Under the pieces are notes generated by a model. It worked only from the letters and a program-made list of their open reading frames with translations. It was not told the DNA's origin and ran no database searches. The translations under genes were made by a program, and so were the position numbers. Of a stretch of 64,000 nucleotides of DNA, positions 20,599-30,426 are shown piece after piece. Source of the stretch: Pseudomonas sp. MH9.2 (GTDB lineage: Bacteria > Pseudomonadota > Gammaproteobacteria > Pseudomonadales > Pseudomonadaceae); assembly GCF_034353875.1 (NCBI RefSeq), contig NZ_CP133784.1, positions 620,001-684,000 of the forward strand. The letters are read 5' to 3'. Each line of letters begins with the position of its first letter. The first letter of the stretch is position 1.

Positions 20599-22491
20599 TT
20601 ATGTTGCTTTCAACGCAGCAGCAATCTCCCCGAGAATCGCTGGATCATCAATCGTCGACGGCGGAGTGAAGTCCTCGCCGTCGGCGATTTTTCGTAGAAC
20701 ACCGCGCAGTATTTTGCCGGAGCGGGTTTTGGGCAGGCGCTTGACCACGACCACACGCTGCAAACACGCCAGCGCACCAATTCTCTCGCGCACCAACGCT
20801 ACCATTTCGCTACGCAACTGCTCGGCACTTTCGCTGACGCCGTCCTTGAGCACGATCATGCCCAGCGGCACCTGCCCCTTGATCTCGTCATGCACGCCGA
20901 TCACTGCACACTCGGCCACGGCGGGATGTTGGCCGACCAGGTCTTCCATCTCCCCGGTGGACAGCCTATGACCCGCGACGTTAATCACATCATCCGTGCG
21001 GCCCATGATGTACACGAAACCATTTTCGTCCACATACCCCCCATCACCCGTGTGGTAATAGCCGGGAAACGTCTGCAGATAAGCTTCCAAGTAGCGTGTA
21101 TGGTCATTCCATAGCGTCTGGCTGCACCCAGGCGGCAATGGCAAGGCGATGACGATAGAACCTTGCTGACCAGGCGCGAGCAACCGGCCCTCCTCATCCA
21201 CCACCTTCACGTTGTAACCCGGCACCGCACGGTTGCTTGAACCAGGGGCCGGGCTGTGACCTTCAAGACCTACGCACGGTGCAGTCACCGGCCAACCGGT
21301 TTCGGTCTGCCACCAATGATCGAGTACTGGCTTGCCAGTCAGCTGTTCCAGCCAGTGATGCGTGCTGGAGTCAAGTTTTTCCCCCGCCAAAAACAACTGT
21401 CGCAACGAACTCAGGTCGCGGTTCTTGATCAACTCGCCGTCAGGATCTTCCTTGCGAATCGCGCGCATGGCAGTGGGAGCACAGAACAACGCGTTGACCT
21501 TATATTCTTCGATCACCCGCCAATACGCGCCGGCATCTGGCGTACGGATCGGCTTGCCCTCATACAGGATAGTGGTGCAACCGCACATCAGCGGTCCGTA
21601 GACAATCAGGGTGTGGCCTACCACCCAGCCAACATCGGAGATGCCCCACCAGACATCGCCCGGCTGCATCCCGTAGATATGGCTCATGGTGAAGGTCAGC
21701 GCGACTGCGTTGCCGCCGTTTTCGCGAACGATACCTTTGGGCCGGCCGGTGGTGCCCGAGGTGTACATGATGTATAGCGGGTCGGTGCTGGCGACGGGCA
21801 CCGGATCGACCGGTTGCACACCGACCAAGGCTGCGTTCCAGTCCAGGTCGCGGCCCTTCTGCAACTGCGCCTGAACCTGTGGGCGTTGCAGCACCAGAAC
21901 ATGGCTCGGCTGATGGCGAGCCAGTTCCAGGGCTTTGTCCACCAAGGGTTTGTATTCAATAACCCGGTCGAACTCCAACCCGCACGAAGCCGTCAGCAGC
22001 AGCTTGGGTTTGGAATCGTCGATGCGCAGTGCCAGTTCATGGGCTGCAAAACCGCCGAACACCACGGAGTGGATTGCGCCGAGTCGGGCGCAGGCCAGCA
22101 TCGCCATGGCCGCCTGCGGGACCATCGGCATATAGATGATTACGCCGTCGCCCTTCTCCACGCCCAATTGGCGGAGCAAACCCGCCAACCGCGCCACTTC
22201 GTCACGCAGTTCGTTGTAGCTGTAGCGCACCTTGCTGTGGCTGACGGGCGAGTCGTAGATCAGTGCCGTCTGCTCGCCACGGCCCTGCTCGATCTGATAA
22301 TCGAGTGCCAGATAGCTGCTATTGAGCTGACCGTCGGCGAACCAGCGATGCGTGCCGTCAGCCAGGGTTTGCAGAGTCTGTCGAGGTGCCTGATACCACG
22401 CCACGTTGCGCGCCTGTAGCGCCCAGAAGGCCTCGGGATCGGCGATGGAATGGTCGTAATGCTGCTGATAATGCTTCTGTTGCTGGCTCAT
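20599..22491 (-). CDS. prpE: Propionyl-CoA synthetase (acetyl-CoA synthetase family)
   Basis: 630 residues. The ANL motifs YTSGTTGRPKGIV, WWQTETGWPVTAP, YYHTGDGGYVDENGFVYIMGRTDDVINVAGHRLSTGEME and the C-terminal KTRSGKILRG acylation-site Lys are all intact. GSSNRAVPGY and overall length fit PrpE (propionate to propionyl-CoA) better than Acs. It is not beside a methylcitrate-cycle operon. The leader on the minus strand contains AATAAGAACAAG, an AAnAAnAA-like tract about 20 bases before the ATG, so Hfq-Crc control is plausible. Confidence 0.88.
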   Translation of the reverse strand: MSQQQKHYQQHYDHSIADPEAFWALQARNVAWYQAPRQTLQTLADGTHRWFADGQLNSSYLALDYQIEQGRGEQTALIYDSPVSHSKVRYSYNELRDEVARLAGLLRQLGVEKGDGVIIYMPMVPQAAMAMLACARLGAIHSVVFGGFAAHELALRIDDSKPKLLLTASCGLEFDRVIEYKPLVDKALELARHQPSHVLVLQRPQVQAQLQKGRDLDWNAALVGVQPVDPVPVASTDPLYIMYTSGTTGRPKGIVRENGGNAVALTFTMSHIYGMQPGDVWWGISDVGWVVGHTLIVYGPLMCGCTTILYEGKPIRTPDAGAYWRVIEEYKVNALFCAPTAMRAIRKEDPDGELIKNRDLSSLRQLFLAGEKLDSSTHHWLEQLTGKPVLDHWWQTETGWPVTAPCVGLEGHSPAPGSSNRAVPGYNVKVVDEEGRLLAPGQQGSIVIALPLPPGCSQTLWNDHTRYLEAYLQTFPGYYHTGDGGYVDENGFVYIMGRTDDVINVAGHRLSTGEMEDLVGQHPAVAECAVIGVHDEIKGQVPLGMIVLKDGVSESAEQLRSEMVALVRERIGALACLQRVVVVKRLPKTRSGKILRGVLRKIADGEDFTPPSTIDDPAILGEIAAALKAT

Positions 22492-22596
22492 CGGTGTCCC
22501 TGTGCTTGTTCTTATTGAGGGCTTGGCGAGAAAGACTTACACCCATGAACGTAGCAGATGCACAGAGAAAAACAGCTACGACTTTTGTCGGCCGCT

Positions 22597-23811
22597 TTAG
22601 CCCTGAGCCATCGCACGGGCATTGGCAGAACGCTGGGTCAGCACACCCAGGAGAGCCAGCAATGCCAAGGCGATGACCACCAGGCCATAGACGTTGGTGG
22701 TCGCGATCAGCCCGAAGCTGTGTGCCGAGAGCCCGGCAACCAATGCAGGTACACAAAATGCCAGGTAACTGAGCACATAAAATGTCGACATCAGCCCGGC
22801 GCGTTCATGGGCGTGAGCCAGTGGCAATAATAAGCGCATGGCCCCAAGGAACCCGGCGCCGAACCCGCACCCGGCAACCACCGTCCCTACGAAAAACAGC
22901 CATAGCCAACCGCTGTTGACGGCCGCCAGAATCACCGCGACGCCTACGCCCATAAAGCTGGCACCCACGAACAAGGCCAGGCGGGGTGTACGTTTGCGCA
23001 GGTTCAGAATCGCCACCGCGCCACTTAGGGTTAATGCCGCCACGGCCAGCCCGCCATTGAGAACCGACGTCGAGCCGGTTGCTGCGGTTAATAATGATGG
23101 GCTCAGCGACAGATAGAATCCGCCCAACGCCCAAGCCGCTATATCCACTGGCAGCACCAGCCACAGCGTGCGTCTCGCCTGAGGTGGTACGTGCAACGAA
23201 AGCTTTAGCGACGCCCAGACACCCGGTTGTGGGCTGACCGTTTCCGGCAGACGCCACAGGTACAGAGCCTGCAACACAAAAGCGATCAATAGCACGACAA
23301 ACGCCATCAACAGCGGCAAGGGCGCGAACGTCACCAGAACACTGGTGCCCAGCGCGCCCGCGGCCATGCCCAGCATCGGTGCGACACTGTTGATCAACGG
23401 CCCCTGTGTCTGATCACAATCAAGCAAGGCAGCGCCCAATGCGCTGGCAGCCATGCCCGTGGCGAAACCTTGCAGCACCCGTGCAATGATTAGCCAGGTC
23501 ACATCGGTGGCGGCGATAAACAATACCATCGACAAAATCTCAAGCACCAGCGCGGCAAAAATGACCGGGCGTCTGCCCAAGTAGTCGGACAATGAGCCGA
23601 CCAACAACAAGGCCCCCAGTAAACTCAGGGCATACACTGCAAAAATCAGGGTCAGTATCGCCGACGAGAAGCCCAAGCTTTGCTGATACAGGTGATAAAG
23701 AGGGGTGGGCGCGCTGGACGCAGCAAAAAAGCACAACACCGTGACGGCAAGAAACCCCAGTGCTCCACGACTACGAACGGTCGGGTCCGGGTTCTGCAAA
23801 GGATGAGACAT
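22597..23811 (-). CDS. Major facilitator superfamily transporter
   Basis: 404 residues with about 12 hydrophobic segments and the typical cytoplasmic loop SLSDYLGRRPVIF (MFS motif A) after helix 2. C-terminal helices include a VVAGCGFGAGFLGAMR stretch. It is most similar in layout to drug/proton antiporters. It is divergent from a TetR-type regulator, a usual efflux-pump arrangement, and three TAAAGCA repeats lie in the shared promoter region. Substrate unknown. Confidence 0.87.
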   Translation of the reverse strand: MSHPLQNPDPTVRSRGALGFLAVTVLCFFAASSAPTPLYHLYQQSLGFSSAILTLIFAVYALSLLGALLLVGSLSDYLGRRPVIFAALVLEILSMVLFIAATDVTWLIIARVLQGFATGMAASALGAALLDCDQTQGPLINSVAPMLGMAAGALGTSVLVTFAPLPLLMAFVVLLIAFVLQALYLWRLPETVSPQPGVWASLKLSLHVPPQARRTLWLVLPVDIAAWALGGFYLSLSPSLLTAATGSTSVLNGGLAVAALTLSGAVAILNLRKRTPRLALFVGASFMGVGVAVILAAVNSGWLWLFFVGTVVAGCGFGAGFLGAMRLLLPLAHAHERAGLMSTFYVLSYLAFCVPALVAGLSAHSFGLIATTNVYGLVVIALALLALLGVLTQRSANARAMAQG

Positions 23812-23826
23812 GAGTACACTCTCCGA

Positions 23827-23891
23827 TAAAGCAAACCGTTAAAGCAATAATTTAGCTTTTTCGAGTGTGCAACGCGATCCCGCTTAAAGCA
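23827..23891. promoter_or_regulatory. Repeat-rich operator candidate between MFS and TetR genes
   Basis: Three direct copies of TAAAGCA at 23827, 23840 and 23885, and an inverted repeat AAAGC-N9-GCTTT at 23841-23859. The region is the only spacer between the divergent transporter and TetR genes, so TetR binding here is the natural inference. Confidence 0.45.
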
Positions 23892-23916
23892 AATTCTTTG
23901 TGTTAAGGTCTGCCGC

Positions 23917-24474
23917 ATGGCTATTAAAGAAGGTATTCGCACGGGAGGCCGCAGCGCCCGTGTTCAAGAATCGATCCACGCGGCTATCCGTGACCTGTTG
24001 CTCGAGCACGATCGTGCAGCCCTCAGCGTCCCACTGATTGCTGCCCGTGCTGGTGTCACGCCCTCAACCATTTACCGACGCTGGGGTGACCTGACCACGC
24101 TGCTTGCAGACGCAGCGGTGGAACGTTTGCGTCCGGACATCCCGGTCAATTGCGGCAACCTGCGCGAAGACCTGCAAACGTGGACCGAGCAATACCTGGA
24201 CGAAATGAGTTCAGCCCCGGGGCGGGAACTGATGCGTGACGTCGTGGCCAGTAGCGCGGCAACCTGCTCTGGAAAATGCTCTGCCATCGTTCGTGACCAA
24301 TTACAAATCATCATCGGGCGCGCGCTCGCCCGAGGTGAGACTGCTCCACCGGCCGAAGAATTGATGGACGCCATCGTTGCGCCAATGGTGTATCGCATCC
24401 TCTACGCGGAAGCACCACCGAGCCTGGAACGCATGCATCGATTAATCGACATCTGCCTCGCGCGGCAGGATTAA
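23917..24474 (+). CDS. TetR-family transcriptional regulator
   Basis: 185 residues. The N-terminal helix-turn-helix is LIAARAGVTPSTIYRRWGDLTTLLADAAVERL (about residues 41-72), followed by a C-terminal TetR_C-like helical domain. It is divergent from the MFS transporter, its probable target. Its stop codon shares one base with the start of the LRR-kinase gene (TAATG), so the two are likely co-transcribed, although no functional link between them is evident. Confidence 0.9.
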   Translation: MAIKEGIRTGGRSARVQESIHAAIRDLLLEHDRAALSVPLIAARAGVTPSTIYRRWGDLTTLLADAAVERLRPDIPVNCGNLREDLQTWTEQYLDEMSSAPGRELMRDVVASSAATCSGKCSAIVRDQLQIIIGRALARGETAPPAEELMDAIVAPMVYRILYAEAPPSLERMHRLIDICLARQD

Positions 24475-25787
24475 TGATGACGATCGACAATCAAACTCAT
24501 ACCCTTGAGCGTCTGCGCGCTGGCAAGCTTGCGGGCATCACACGGCTTGATCTGTCCTGCGGGCTGACCGAGTTTCCTGCGGAAATTTTCGACCTCGCGG
24601 ACTCGCTGGAGGTGCTCAATCTGACCGGCAATGCGTTGAGCCGCCTGCCGGAAGATCTGCACCGTCTGAAACACCTGCGCGTGTTGTTCTGCTCGGAAAA
24701 CAGGTTCACCGAGCTGCCAGCCAGTATAGGTCAGTGCCTGCAGTTGCAAATCGTCGGGTTCAAGGCCAATCAGATCCGCTACGTTCCTGCTCAGGCACTG
24801 CCGCCCTTGTTGCGCTGGCTAATCCTGACGGACAACTGCATTGAGGCCCTGCCCGACGCACTTGGCGCCTGCAGTGCCTTGCAAAAATTGATGCTGGCGG
24901 GTAATCGCTTGCAGAAGTTGCCTGAGAGTCTGGCGACCTGCACGCAACTTGAACTGGTGCGTATTGCGGCCAACCGCCTGACTGAATTGCCCGACTGGTT
25001 GTTGAAACTGCCCACGCTTGCCTGGCTGGCCTACGCCGGAAACCCGCTGACCGTAAGTCCCGCTGAAACGCCCATCCGCCAGATCCCGTGGGAGCATCTG
25101 CAGGTACAACAGCAACTGGGCGAAGGCGCTTCTGGGGTGATCCAACAAGCCCTGTGGCAACGTCAGGAGAACCAATCCACGCCTGTGGCGATCAAGCTCT
25201 ACAAGGGCAGCATCACCAGTGACGGCTCCCCGCTCAACGAAATGTCTGCCTGCATTGCTGCGGGGGCTCACCCACAGCTGATCGAAGTCCAGGGGCAGAT
25301 CGCTGAACACCCACAGGCACAGGTTGGTCTGGTGATGCAATTGATCGCCCCCAGCTTCAGCAACCTCGCTGGCCCGCCCAGCCTGGACTCCTGCACCCGA
25401 GACATCTATGCCTCAGGCACCCGGTTTTCGCTGGACGTCGCCCTCCGCCTGGCCTGCGGCATCGCCTCGGTTGCCGAGCATCTGCATGCAGGCGGTATCT
25501 GCCATGGCGACCTGTACGGGCACAATATCTTGTGGGACGAGGACGGCGATTGCCTGCTCGGCGATTTTGGCGCAGCGTCGTTTTATCCGACAGCCAACAC
25601 CGCTCAAGCACAGGCACTGGAACGCGTTGAAGTCAGGGCTTTCGGGATCCTGCTGGGTGAATTGCTGACGCGTTGCGATCCAGCACCTGCCGAGTGGCTA
25701 CTTAACCTGAAAAGCCGATGCACGCATCCCGACGTACTGGCAAGGCCGTCGTTTGCACAGGTTCATGGCGAGTTACGGCGCCTGTGA
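24474..25787 (+). CDS. Leucine-rich-repeat protein fused to a Ser/Thr protein kinase domain
   Basis: 437 residues in two parts. Residues about 20-195 contain seven leucine-rich repeats of ~23 residues (LEVLNLTGNALSRLPEDL, LRWLILTDNCIEALPDAL, LQKLMLAGNRLQKLPESL and others). Residues about 208-437 form a eukaryotic-like kinase: glycine loop GEGASG (217-221), ATP Lys241 in VAIKLYKG, alpha-C Glu256, catalytic loop HGDLYGHN (H344, D346, N351) and DFG 364-366. The usual HRD Arg is Gly, so activation-loop phosphorylation may not be needed. All catalytic residues are present. There is no signal or membrane segment. AGGA precedes the start. Confidence 0.9.
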   Translation: MMTIDNQTHTLERLRAGKLAGITRLDLSCGLTEFPAEIFDLADSLEVLNLTGNALSRLPEDLHRLKHLRVLFCSENRFTELPASIGQCLQLQIVGFKANQIRYVPAQALPPLLRWLILTDNCIEALPDALGACSALQKLMLAGNRLQKLPESLATCTQLELVRIAANRLTELPDWLLKLPTLAWLAYAGNPLTVSPAETPIRQIPWEHLQVQQQLGEGASGVIQQALWQRQENQSTPVAIKLYKGSITSDGSPLNEMSACIAAGAHPQLIEVQGQIAEHPQAQVGLVMQLIAPSFSNLAGPPSLDSCTRDIYASGTRFSLDVALRLACGIASVAEHLHAGGICHGDLYGHNILWDEDGDCLLGDFGAASFYPTANTAQAQALERVEVRAFGILLGELLTRCDPAPAEWLLNLKSRCTHPDVLARPSFAQVHGELRRL

Positions 25788-25814
25788 CACGATGCAGTGC
25801 ATTCACCCCTGGAG

Positions 25815-26735
25815 CTACTGGTCATACCCATGCCGGGCGAGCCCCCGCGCCGCCTCGGCAAAACACTCGCTCACCCAATCGACGAACACCCTAACTCGCG
25901 GGGACATGTGGCGGTTGTGCGGATACAGGACCGACACGGGCATCGGTGGCGGCGGGCATTGAGGCAACACTTCACGCAACACATCTTCGGACAGTTGCTG
26001 AGCAACCCGATAGCGCGGCACCTGAATGATGCCAATGCCGGCAACCGCCGACGCGGCGTAGATTTCAGCGCCAAACACCGCGACGCGACCCTCGAGCAGG
26101 ACCTCCTGGCATTGCCCATCCACCATAAACTCGAAGGGGTAAGGTTTGCCGGTGGTTCTGGAGACATAGTTCACGCCCGTGTGAGTCGCAAGGTCCCTCA
26201 CCTGTTTCGGCACCCCGTATTTGCGCAGGTACGCCGGGCTTGCACAGGTCACCTGCTCCAGCATCGCGATACGACGGCCGACCAACGATGAATCGCTGAG
26301 GTTGCCGGCCCGCACCACGCAATCCACGCCCTCCTGAACCAGGTCCACCAATCGATCAGCTTCGCTCAGGGTCAGTTGAATATCAGGATAACGCGCCATG
26401 AAGTCCGGCAAGGCTGGCACCACGAAGTACCTGGCCAACGTGCCGTGCAGGTTGATCCGCAGCATGCCTTTGGGCGCGACGCTGCGGAACGCATGTTCGG
26501 CATCTTCCAGTTCCGCCAGTAAATGGATGCATCGCGCGTAGTAGGCCTCACCGTCAAGGGTAGGTTTGACCCTGCGCGTGCTGCGCTCCAGCAAGCGCGT
26601 GCCGAGCCAGGCTTCCAGTTGGTTGAGGCTGTGAGTCAGCGTCGCACGCGGCAGGGTCAAGTCTTCAGCAGCCAACGTGAAGCTGCTGCGCTCATAGATA
26701 CGCACGAAAATTTTCATCGCCTTGACCTGATCCAT
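25815..26735 (-). CDS. LysR-family transcriptional regulator
   Basis: 306 residues from the ATG at 26735, preceded by GAGGG. It has the CrgA-type N-terminus MDQVKAMKIFVRIYERSSF, helix-turn-helix in LAAEDLTLPRATLTHSLNQLEAWLGTRLLERSTRR, and a substrate-binding-like effector domain. An in-frame upstream extension (to 26822) is rejected because the conserved family start is here. It is convergent with the LRR-kinase gene. Target unknown; no divergent gene is available. Confidence 0.9.
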   Translation of the reverse strand: MDQVKAMKIFVRIYERSSFTLAAEDLTLPRATLTHSLNQLEAWLGTRLLERSTRRVKPTLDGEAYYARCIHLLAELEDAEHAFRSVAPKGMLRINLHGTLARYFVVPALPDFMARYPDIQLTLSEADRLVDLVQEGVDCVVRAGNLSDSSLVGRRIAMLEQVTCASPAYLRKYGVPKQVRDLATHTGVNYVSRTTGKPYPFEFMVDGQCQEVLLEGRVAVFGAEIYAASAVAGIGIIQVPRYRVAQQLSEDVLREVLPQCPPPPMPVSVLYPHNRHMSPRVRVFVDWVSECFAEAARGLARHGYDQ

Positions 26736-26792
26736 CACGGCCCTCGTCAATTGTTGGCGTTTTTTGAACAGTCCTGCGAATTTAGCATGAGC

Positions 26793-26827
26793 CCGCCTTG
26801 TCCTGTCGAAGTGGCTGGGCAAGGCGG
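26793..26827 (-). terminator. Terminator-like inverted repeat after the OprD-type porin gene
   Basis: CCGCCTTG / CAAGGCGG arms separated by 19 bases, located between the porin stop codon and the LysR start. No T-run follows. Confidence 0.4.
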
Positions 26828-26849
26828 CGTCGAAGCCGAAGACAATGCC

Positions 26850-28169
26850 TTATATAAGAGGAATGCTGTAGCTGACGATAAAGCGGTTTTCGTCTTTGTC
26901 GGCCACATCGTTGCCTCGAAGCACCGCACTGCGCCACGTAAAACCCAGCCCCTTGAGGCTACCTTGAGGGATCACATAGTCGATACGGAAGTCATGCTCC
27001 CATTCGCTATTCTGCTTGTTGAGCGCTTGAATATGCTGACCATTCCAGTAGGTATAACTTGTCTTTAAACCCGGTAAGCCGAGGGTTGAAAAGTCGTAGG
27101 CATACGCGGCCATTGTCGTGTCTTCGCCTGCATTGACGAAGCGCAGAACCTGCGAATTGGTGATCAAGTAAGGAGAGCGACCCTGGTCCTGGTTAATATG
27201 AGGGAAGTCACTACGCCCGCTCGTTTGCTGATAGCCAACACTGATGGAGTGGCCTTGCAGGCTATACGTGAACAGGCTGCTCCATAGACGGTTATCTACT
27301 TCGCCCTTGCCAATACCTTGACCATAATAGCCCGCACTGACATAACCTTGATCACGGCCCGAAGCGCTGGCATTTTCACCGCCTGAGGTGCTATAGAAAT
27401 AACGCAAGTCTGTTTTCAGCTGACCGACGGGCAGTTGCCACTGGTGAACCAACCCAAGAAAGTGCTGCTGATAAAAATCTTTCAAGCCGCCATAGTAGTA
27501 TTGCAGTTGCAATTGCGGAGTGGCTTGATAATCAACCCCACCGTAATAGAACTGATTACTGAATTTCCCGGTGTCCGGGTTGTTTGCGCCCGCAATCGAC
27601 ATCCCCTGGGTATTTGAGGAGTTACGATCAGCCACCTGTTTTATATCACCCACGATAAAGTTTAAATGCTCAAACTCTTTTGATTCTACTTGCCACCCCT
27701 CAAAGGTTTCCGGCAATAAGCGCCCGTCGTTGTACGTCAAAACAGGCAGTTTCGGGAGCAACGTGCCGACCTTTAGCTGAGTCTGGGAAACACGAAACTT
27801 AGCGGTGGCCCCCAGCCGGCCATAATCATTAACCGCTTCTCCGTTGCTGTCCAAAGGAAATACACTTCCCGGGGTGTGATCCTCTTCCTTCTTACCCACG
27901 CGCCCTGCGGCGTCTAACCGCAGGCCATACAAGCCCAGCACATCCAAACCAACCCCTATCGGTCCCTGAGTGAAACCTGACTGGTAATTAAGAATGAAGC
28001 CCTGGCCCCACTCACGGTCAGAAGGTGCCTTTGCATTACGCGTGTCTTGGTTGAAGTAAAAGTTACGCAGGTCAAGTGAGGCTTTGCTGTCCTCAATGAA
28101 ACCAGCGGCATGCGCTTGCTGTGCGACACCAAGGGCCATGACCAGCGTGAGGTAAGTTTTATTGCGCAT
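26850..28169 (-). CDS. OprD-family outer-membrane porin
   Basis: 439 residues with a signal peptide (VAQQAHAAGFIEDSKASLDLRNFYFNQD). That junction, the basic-ladder barrel segments (DYGRLGATAKFRVSQTQLKVGTL, RLLPETFEGWQ) and the closing aromatic strand FIVSYSIPLI are typical of OprD/OpdX substrate-specific channels for small carboxylates or amino acids. GGAG precedes the ATG. The 635-base upstream region is A/T-rich near the gene. Exact OprD subgroup cannot be assigned by eye. Confidence 0.9.
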   Translation of the reverse strand: MRNKTYLTLVMALGVAQQAHAAGFIEDSKASLDLRNFYFNQDTRNAKAPSDREWGQGFILNYQSGFTQGPIGVGLDVLGLYGLRLDAAGRVGKKEEDHTPGSVFPLDSNGEAVNDYGRLGATAKFRVSQTQLKVGTLLPKLPVLTYNDGRLLPETFEGWQVESKEFEHLNFIVGDIKQVADRNSSNTQGMSIAGANNPDTGKFSNQFYYGGVDYQATPQLQLQYYYGGLKDFYQQHFLGLVHQWQLPVGQLKTDLRYFYSTSGGENASASGRDQGYVSAGYYGQGIGKGEVDNRLWSSLFTYSLQGHSISVGYQQTSGRSDFPHINQDQGRSPYLITNSQVLRFVNAGEDTTMAAYAYDFSTLGLPGLKTSYTYWNGQHIQALNKQNSEWEHDFRIDYVIPQGSLKGLGFTWRSAVLRGNDVADKDENRFIVSYSIPLI

Positions 28170-28804
28170 CGTTGTCTCCGATCGGCAGTGCTAATTCAGG
28201 GCTAACGGCCGTCCTAGAGCGGTTGCGGCGTTGAGTGGCGGCAATTTAAAGGATTTTATTTATTCTTTATAAGAATGAATTATTATTTTTTTATCTGCTT
28301 TTGGAATATATAAATCCCTAAATCGTTAACCTTTCCATGAGGATGTCTGCACGAACTCATTCCTCGCGGACGCTTGGCAGCGCCACACCATGGTTCCTGA
28401 CAACAAGGGTAATCGTCACGCCCATTGGGGCTGCGCCCCTTTATAACCGGGGTTTCGAGGGGTCAGATCGGGGATTGAACAACGCTGATCGCTACGCGTT
28501 AACGGGGCGTATTTGTCGTGAAGTGGCCCGCTAGATACTGGCTCTAAATGAGGGCATTACAGACTTTAGAAAAAAAGAGTTGCTCTTCATATCTACGTGT
28601 CAAGACTACAAAAGTTACAGCCATTCAAGATGACACCAACGGTCGCTGATACCTCTTCCTCTGCGGTAACCATCATCCTGCAGGCCTGCAACTAGAGCCG
28701 GACTTTATTCGGTGCCCATTACAGACTCGCCTGATAATGGACTCGCGCGGTGTATCTGACGCGAGCCTCTACAAGCAAGCCTGCCGCAGGTTTAGGGTTT
28801 AACC
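28170..28804. other. Intergenic region without a supported gene
   Basis: 635 bases between the porin gene and the DpkA-like gene. The porin-proximal 100 bases are strongly A/T-rich, probably its promoter. A 65-codon frame (28337-28534) has no ribosome binding site or recognisable product. Near the right end an inverted repeat GACTCGCG...CGCGAG occurs. I see no RNA gene. Confidence 0.5.
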
Positions 28805-29845
28805 CTACACGCCAGCCAACTCTCGCAATCGCGCCAGTTCAGCCACGGGAATATCGATGCCATGGGCCAGCGCCTTGGCGCGCTGCAGGTAGCGGCGGTC
28901 ACCGGGCATGCGCTCCTGACCGACGTCATGCATCCGCCGGACCAGTTCCTCACTGCGCTCGGCAAAGTTCTGCCCGGAACCCTTGTTCGGATCAATGACG
29001 ATAAACAACTGACCCGTCCAGGGGGTCTGTGCACCGGGATGCTTTGACCAGTCGAACTCGAACGAAAAATTACCGCCCGTGAGCCCCGCGGCGAGCAATT
29101 CGACCATCATCGACAAGGCTGAGCCCTTATAGCCACCAAAGGGCAGCAACGCACCACCATCAAGGATCGCCTTGGGATCCTCGGTCGGCAGCCCGGCGCG
29201 GTCCACACCCATGCCCGGCGGCAACATCGCGCCCTTGCGAGCAGCGATCTGCACGTCACCGTTGGCAATAGCACTGGTGGCCAGATCGAACACAATCGGG
29301 TCACCACCCGCCCTGGGTGCGGCAAATGCAATTGGATTGGTGCCGAACAGCGGTCGCTGTGCACCATGGGGCACCACGCACGTCATGCTGTTGACCACGC
29401 TCAACGCCACCAGCCCCTCACGAGCGAACGGCTCGACATCGGGCCACAGCGCCGCGAAATGGTGCGAGCTGCGAATCGCCAGAATGGCAATCCCCGCGCT
29501 CTTGGCTTTCTCTACCAGCAACGGTCTGGCAGCCGCCAATGCAGGTTGAGCGAAGCCGTTAGCCGCATCGACCCGAATAAATGCCGCGCCAACATCCTCG
29601 ACTTTTGGCACCGCTTTGCCGTCGACCCAGCCGCTGGCCAGGGACGAAAGGTAACCGGGAATTCTGAAAATGCCGTGACTATGGGAACCGTCACGCTCAG
29701 CGCTGGCACAGTTTTCAGCCAACACACTTGCCACTTCCGGCGAGGTGCCGTTGCGCAGGAAGACCTGACGCAGCAACTCGACCAACTCAGGAAAAGAAAT
29801 GTTTTGCGTCTCGACGTGGGCCGCGGTATCGCTGGATGCAGACAT
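28805..29845 (-). CDS. dpkA: Delta1-piperideine-2-carboxylate / pyrroline-2-carboxylate reductase (Ldh-family)
   Basis: 346 residues of the malate/L-lactate dehydrogenase-like NAD(P)H oxidoreductase family. Motifs are CASAERDGSHSHGIFRIPGYLSSL (catalytic His in SHSHG), VDAANGFAQPAL, HHFAALWPDVEPFA, VVPHGAQRPLFGTNPIAFAAPR and LPFGGYKGSALSMMVELLAA. These agree closely with what I remember of Pseudomonas DpkA, which reduces cyclic imines in D-lysine and D-proline catabolism. GGAGCTTAAA precedes the ATG at 29845; the 28-residue extension to 29929 is not conserved and is rejected. Confidence 0.85.
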   Translation of the reverse strand: MSASSDTAAHVETQNISFPELVELLRQVFLRNGTSPEVASVLAENCASAERDGSHSHGIFRIPGYLSSLASGWVDGKAVPKVEDVGAAFIRVDAANGFAQPALAAARPLLVEKAKSAGIAILAIRSSHHFAALWPDVEPFAREGLVALSVVNSMTCVVPHGAQRPLFGTNPIAFAAPRAGGDPIVFDLATSAIANGDVQIAARKGAMLPPGMGVDRAGLPTEDPKAILDGGALLPFGGYKGSALSMMVELLAAGLTGGNFSFEFDWSKHPGAQTPWTGQLFIVIDPNKGSGQNFAERSEELVRRMHDVGQERMPGDRRYLQRAKALAHGIDIPVAELARLRELAGV

Positions 29846-29949
29846 TTTAAGCTCCGGTATATTTTTTTTGAGGGAGGTAATGGCGTTCTTCATTGATCCC
29901 GCACGCTTGCTCAAGCAGGGATTGAGCAAGCCTGAGCGTCACCTTGTCA

Positions 29950-30138
29950 TCAGGGCTTGACCTTGCGCCGCATGAACCCGTTGATGATCACCACCAACAC
30001 CGCGACCGAGATGGCAATGTACTGAAAGGTCTTCTCGGTGATCACGCCGATGTTCTGCAAGTGTGACAAGCCCAACATGATCCCAAGCACCACCAGGGCG
30101 ATCAGAATCGAATACGTCAAACGCTGTTTGTTAGTCAT
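29950..30138 (-). CDS. Small two-helix membrane protein, unknown function
   Basis: 62 residues from MTNKQRLTYS, preceded by GGAAG. Two hydrophobic helices (about 8-26 and 36-54) are joined by a short loop and the tail is basic (FMRRKVKP), so both ends likely face the cytoplasm. I do not recognise the family. A ten-residue N-terminal extension to 30168 is possible but lacks a ribosome binding site. Confidence 0.65.
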   Translation of the reverse strand: MTNKQRLTYSILIALVVLGIMLGLSHLQNIGVITEKTFQYIAISVAVLVVIINGFMRRKVKP

Positions 30139-30426
30139 TACGGCTTCCTGAATACCTGTAGAAATCATTTGCTCTGCGCAACTCCGGGCCCATGGTACCG
30201 CTGATGACTCGCAGACGGCAGCCTGGCATACAAATCCCCGGTACTGGCCGCCGGGTTACCCGATAGAGGCTTCGACACTGATCCTGTGACCCTGATCAGA
30301 ACAAAATGAACGCCAATGAGATAAACATCACATGTTTTAATGCCGCCCTATTCAAGACGGTTGCCGCCAAGCTTCCGCTCTCGCGCTTTAGCAGTGATCG
30401 AACAGCGATACATCAAGGAGTTCACT

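Noticed and set aside
28337-28534. 65-codon frame between the porin and dpkA genes
   Set aside because: No ribosome binding site, no recognisable product and atypical composition.
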